Source of the DNA: an uncultured Oscillospiraceae bacterium
GTDB taxonomy: Bacteria; Bacillota_A; Clostridia; Oscillospirales; Oscillospiraceae
Assembly (NCBI GenBank): GCA_900757695.1
Contig: CAAEOU010000104.1
Span: 1 to 7,216, forward strand
DNA: 7,216 bases
Direction: 5' to 3'
The notes under the pieces are model-generated. The model ran no database searches. It was given only the letters and a program-made list of their open reading frames with translations, and had not been told where the DNA came from. A program made the translations under genes and the position numbers. This document shows, in pieces, positions 6,737 through 7,216 of the stretch (the first letter of the stretch is position 1; the number at the start of each line of letters is the position of its first letter).

Positions 6737-6759
6737 TATACCGCTCACCTCAACAAGTA

Positions 6760-6908
6760 AAGGCACGCTCTCCCATTGGGTGAACGTGCCTTGTATCGGT
6801 ACATCCCACCCATTTTTCCACAATCAGGTCTTGCCGACTGGACGGCGGGGGCAGGCCCGTACCGGTTTCCCGGAGTTTCACCCAACTGTGTTTTCTGTTT
6901 GATTGTGG
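6760..6908 (-). promoter_or_regulatory. Putative cobalamin-type riboswitch (compact) with hairpin expression platform
   Basis: A 9-bp closing helix pairs CCACAATCA (6900-6908) with TGATTGTGG (6818-6826). Inside are elements of the cobalamin aptamer: GGGTGAAACTCC (near 6871-6882; compare the GGTGAAA loop), a C-rich loop CTGCCCCCGCC closed by ACGG/CCGT (compare CCCGCC in L5), and AGTCGGCAAGACCTG (6825-6839), close to the B12 box. An extra CCGG-GAAA-CCGG tetraloop hairpin lies between the first two. The usual 5' GGTGCC partner is not evident, so it would be a short or variant class. Downstream, AAGGCACGTTC/GAGCGTGCCTT (6760-6792) forms an 11-bp hairpin followed by TACTTGTT. It sits just before the ribosome binding site (6744-6751) of the first gene, so it could act as a weak terminator or control access to that site. 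The corrinoid-linked genes downstream support the reading. Confidence 0.6.
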
Positions 6909-6911
6909 GCA

Positions 6912-7059
6912 GGGCCGCCCGGCAGGTCGAATTCGGTCTGCCGGGCTCCTGCTCGAGTAAGGAGGGGCTCCCTCTATCCTTACCGGGGGAGCCCCCATAC
7001 AGCCCGGCCTGGTTTTGCAGACCGGAGCCAAACGGGGCCTTTATGGTTCTTCCAGAGTC
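6912..7059 (-). other. Leader and intergenic region with strong hairpins, no gene seen
   Basis: Between the SLH gene stop and the aptamer three stable hairpins can be drawn. CCGGTCTG/CAGGCCGG around CAAAAC spans 7004-7025. GGGGCTCCC/GGGAGCCCC spans 6964-6995. GCCCGGCAG/CTGCCGGGC around a GAATTC-centred loop spans roughly 6917-6946. The middle hairpin may end the SLH transcript although its T-run is poor (TCCTTAC). The last one could belong to the riboswitch as a peripheral stem. I see no convincing promoter, although one for the operon is expected in or near this stretch. Confidence 0.5.
6964..6995 (-). terminator. Possible terminator hairpin of the upstream SLH gene
   Basis: A 9-bp GC-rich stem with a 14-base loop begins about 65 bases after the SLH stop codon. 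It is followed by TCCTTACTC rather than a clean T-run, so termination would be weak. An alternative fold uses GTAAG/CTTAC (6957-6983) plus GAGGG/CCCTC inside it and excludes the first. Confidence 0.4.
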
Positions 7060-7216
7060 TCAGGCCTTCTCCGCCTTGCTCTCCAGAAGCCGCATCAGAA
7101 TGGTGGCAACCTCAGCGCGGGTGGCCTGGCCCTGCGGGTCCAGACGATTTCCATCCTTTCCGGTAATCAGCTTCTCCGCATAGGCCCACTCCATAGCCCG
7201 GGTTGCCCAAGCGGAG
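7060..7216 (-). CDS. SLH-domain protein, C-terminal end only
   Basis: The last 51 residues before a TGA are visible: SAWATRAMEWAYAEKLITGK, then the NRLDPQGQATRAEVATILMR segment of a canonical SLH repeat, ending LLESKAEKA. The WAxxAxxWAxxxxLITG opening and the ATRAEVA motif are diagnostic. SLH repeats usually stand at the end of exported wall-anchored proteins, so this is the terminal repeat of a surface protein whose main domain lies outside the window. Whether it belongs to the same corrinoid system cannot be told from here. It is followed by hairpins that probably separate it from the riboswitch-led operon. Confidence 0.88.
   Translation of the reverse strand, partial: SAWATRAMEWAYAEKLITGKDGNRLDPQGQATRAEVATILMRLLESKAEKA

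Noticed and set aside
6735..6759. TATAAT-like promoter with TTTACT upstream, overlapping the start codon
   Set aside because: Spacing is only 15 bases and transcription would begin after the start codon; it is better explained as ribosome binding site plus ATG.
6737..6823. N-terminal extension of the first operon gene to 6823
   Set aside because: It would be translated through the expression-platform hairpin; GAGGTGAG is placed for ATG 6736.
1..7216. CRISPR arrays, tRNA or rRNA genes, insertion sequences
   Set aside because: No regularly spaced repeats, cloverleaf signatures, transposase-like proteins or terminal inverted repeats were seen by eye.

Overview
The window looks like chromosomal DNA of a GC-rich gut-type Firmicute, most likely in the Oscillospiraceae (Oscillibacter/Flavonifractor/Lawsonibacter-like). 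This rests on S-layer-homology (SLH) anchored exported proteins, AGGAG-type ribosome binding sites, ECF-type transport genes and the style of the leader RNA. It is an inference from gene content only. All supported genes lie on the minus strand, so transcription runs from right to left. The plus-strand open frames are antisense shadows.

Right to left: the window opens inside the 3' end of an SLH-domain protein (7060-7216). A non-coding stretch of about 320 bases follows (6737-7059). It holds several strong hairpins and what I read as a compact cobalamin-type riboswitch with a hairpin expression platform (6760-6908). Next comes a tightly packed gene row. (1) An unrecognised basic/acidic protein with a weak resemblance to homing-endonuclease-associated repeats (from 6736). 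(2) A secreted alpha/alpha-barrel protein with three SLH repeats (6048-4372). (3) A 103-residue cysteine-containing unknown (4344-4033). (4) A membrane-anchored protein with a DUF4430/transcobalamin C-terminal-like domain (4036-3071). (5) A DUF2284 gene interrupted by two in-frame TGA codons (3044-2523). A 13-bp hairpin sits at 2456-2488. Then come (6) EcfT (about 2439-1519), (7) a xylose-isomerase-like TIM-barrel protein compatible with the cobamide-remodelling hydrolase CbiR (1534-548), and (8) EcfA, which runs off the left edge (555-1). Overlapping starts and stops at 4036/4033, 1534/1519 and 555/548 suggest one transcript with translational coupling.

Working hypothesis: this is a corrinoid (vitamin B12 and relatives) capture, import and remodelling operon. 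Animal intrinsic factor and transcobalamin bind B12 between an alpha/alpha-barrel domain and a small beta domain. Here those two architectures appear on two separate exported proteins, one SLH-anchored to the wall and one tethered to the membrane. An ECF importer (T and A components visible, S component not in the window), a possible CbiR-type hydrolase and a cobalamin-type leader fit the same substrate. No single gene proves the substrate; the case rests on their combination.

Three places look damaged or unconventional: the DUF2284 gene (two TGAs in one continuous frame), the EcfT start (no ATG/GTG/TTG in frame at the family's N-terminus, though a good ribosome binding site points at an ATT), and the first gene after the riboswitch, whose frame runs 179 bases into the next gene.
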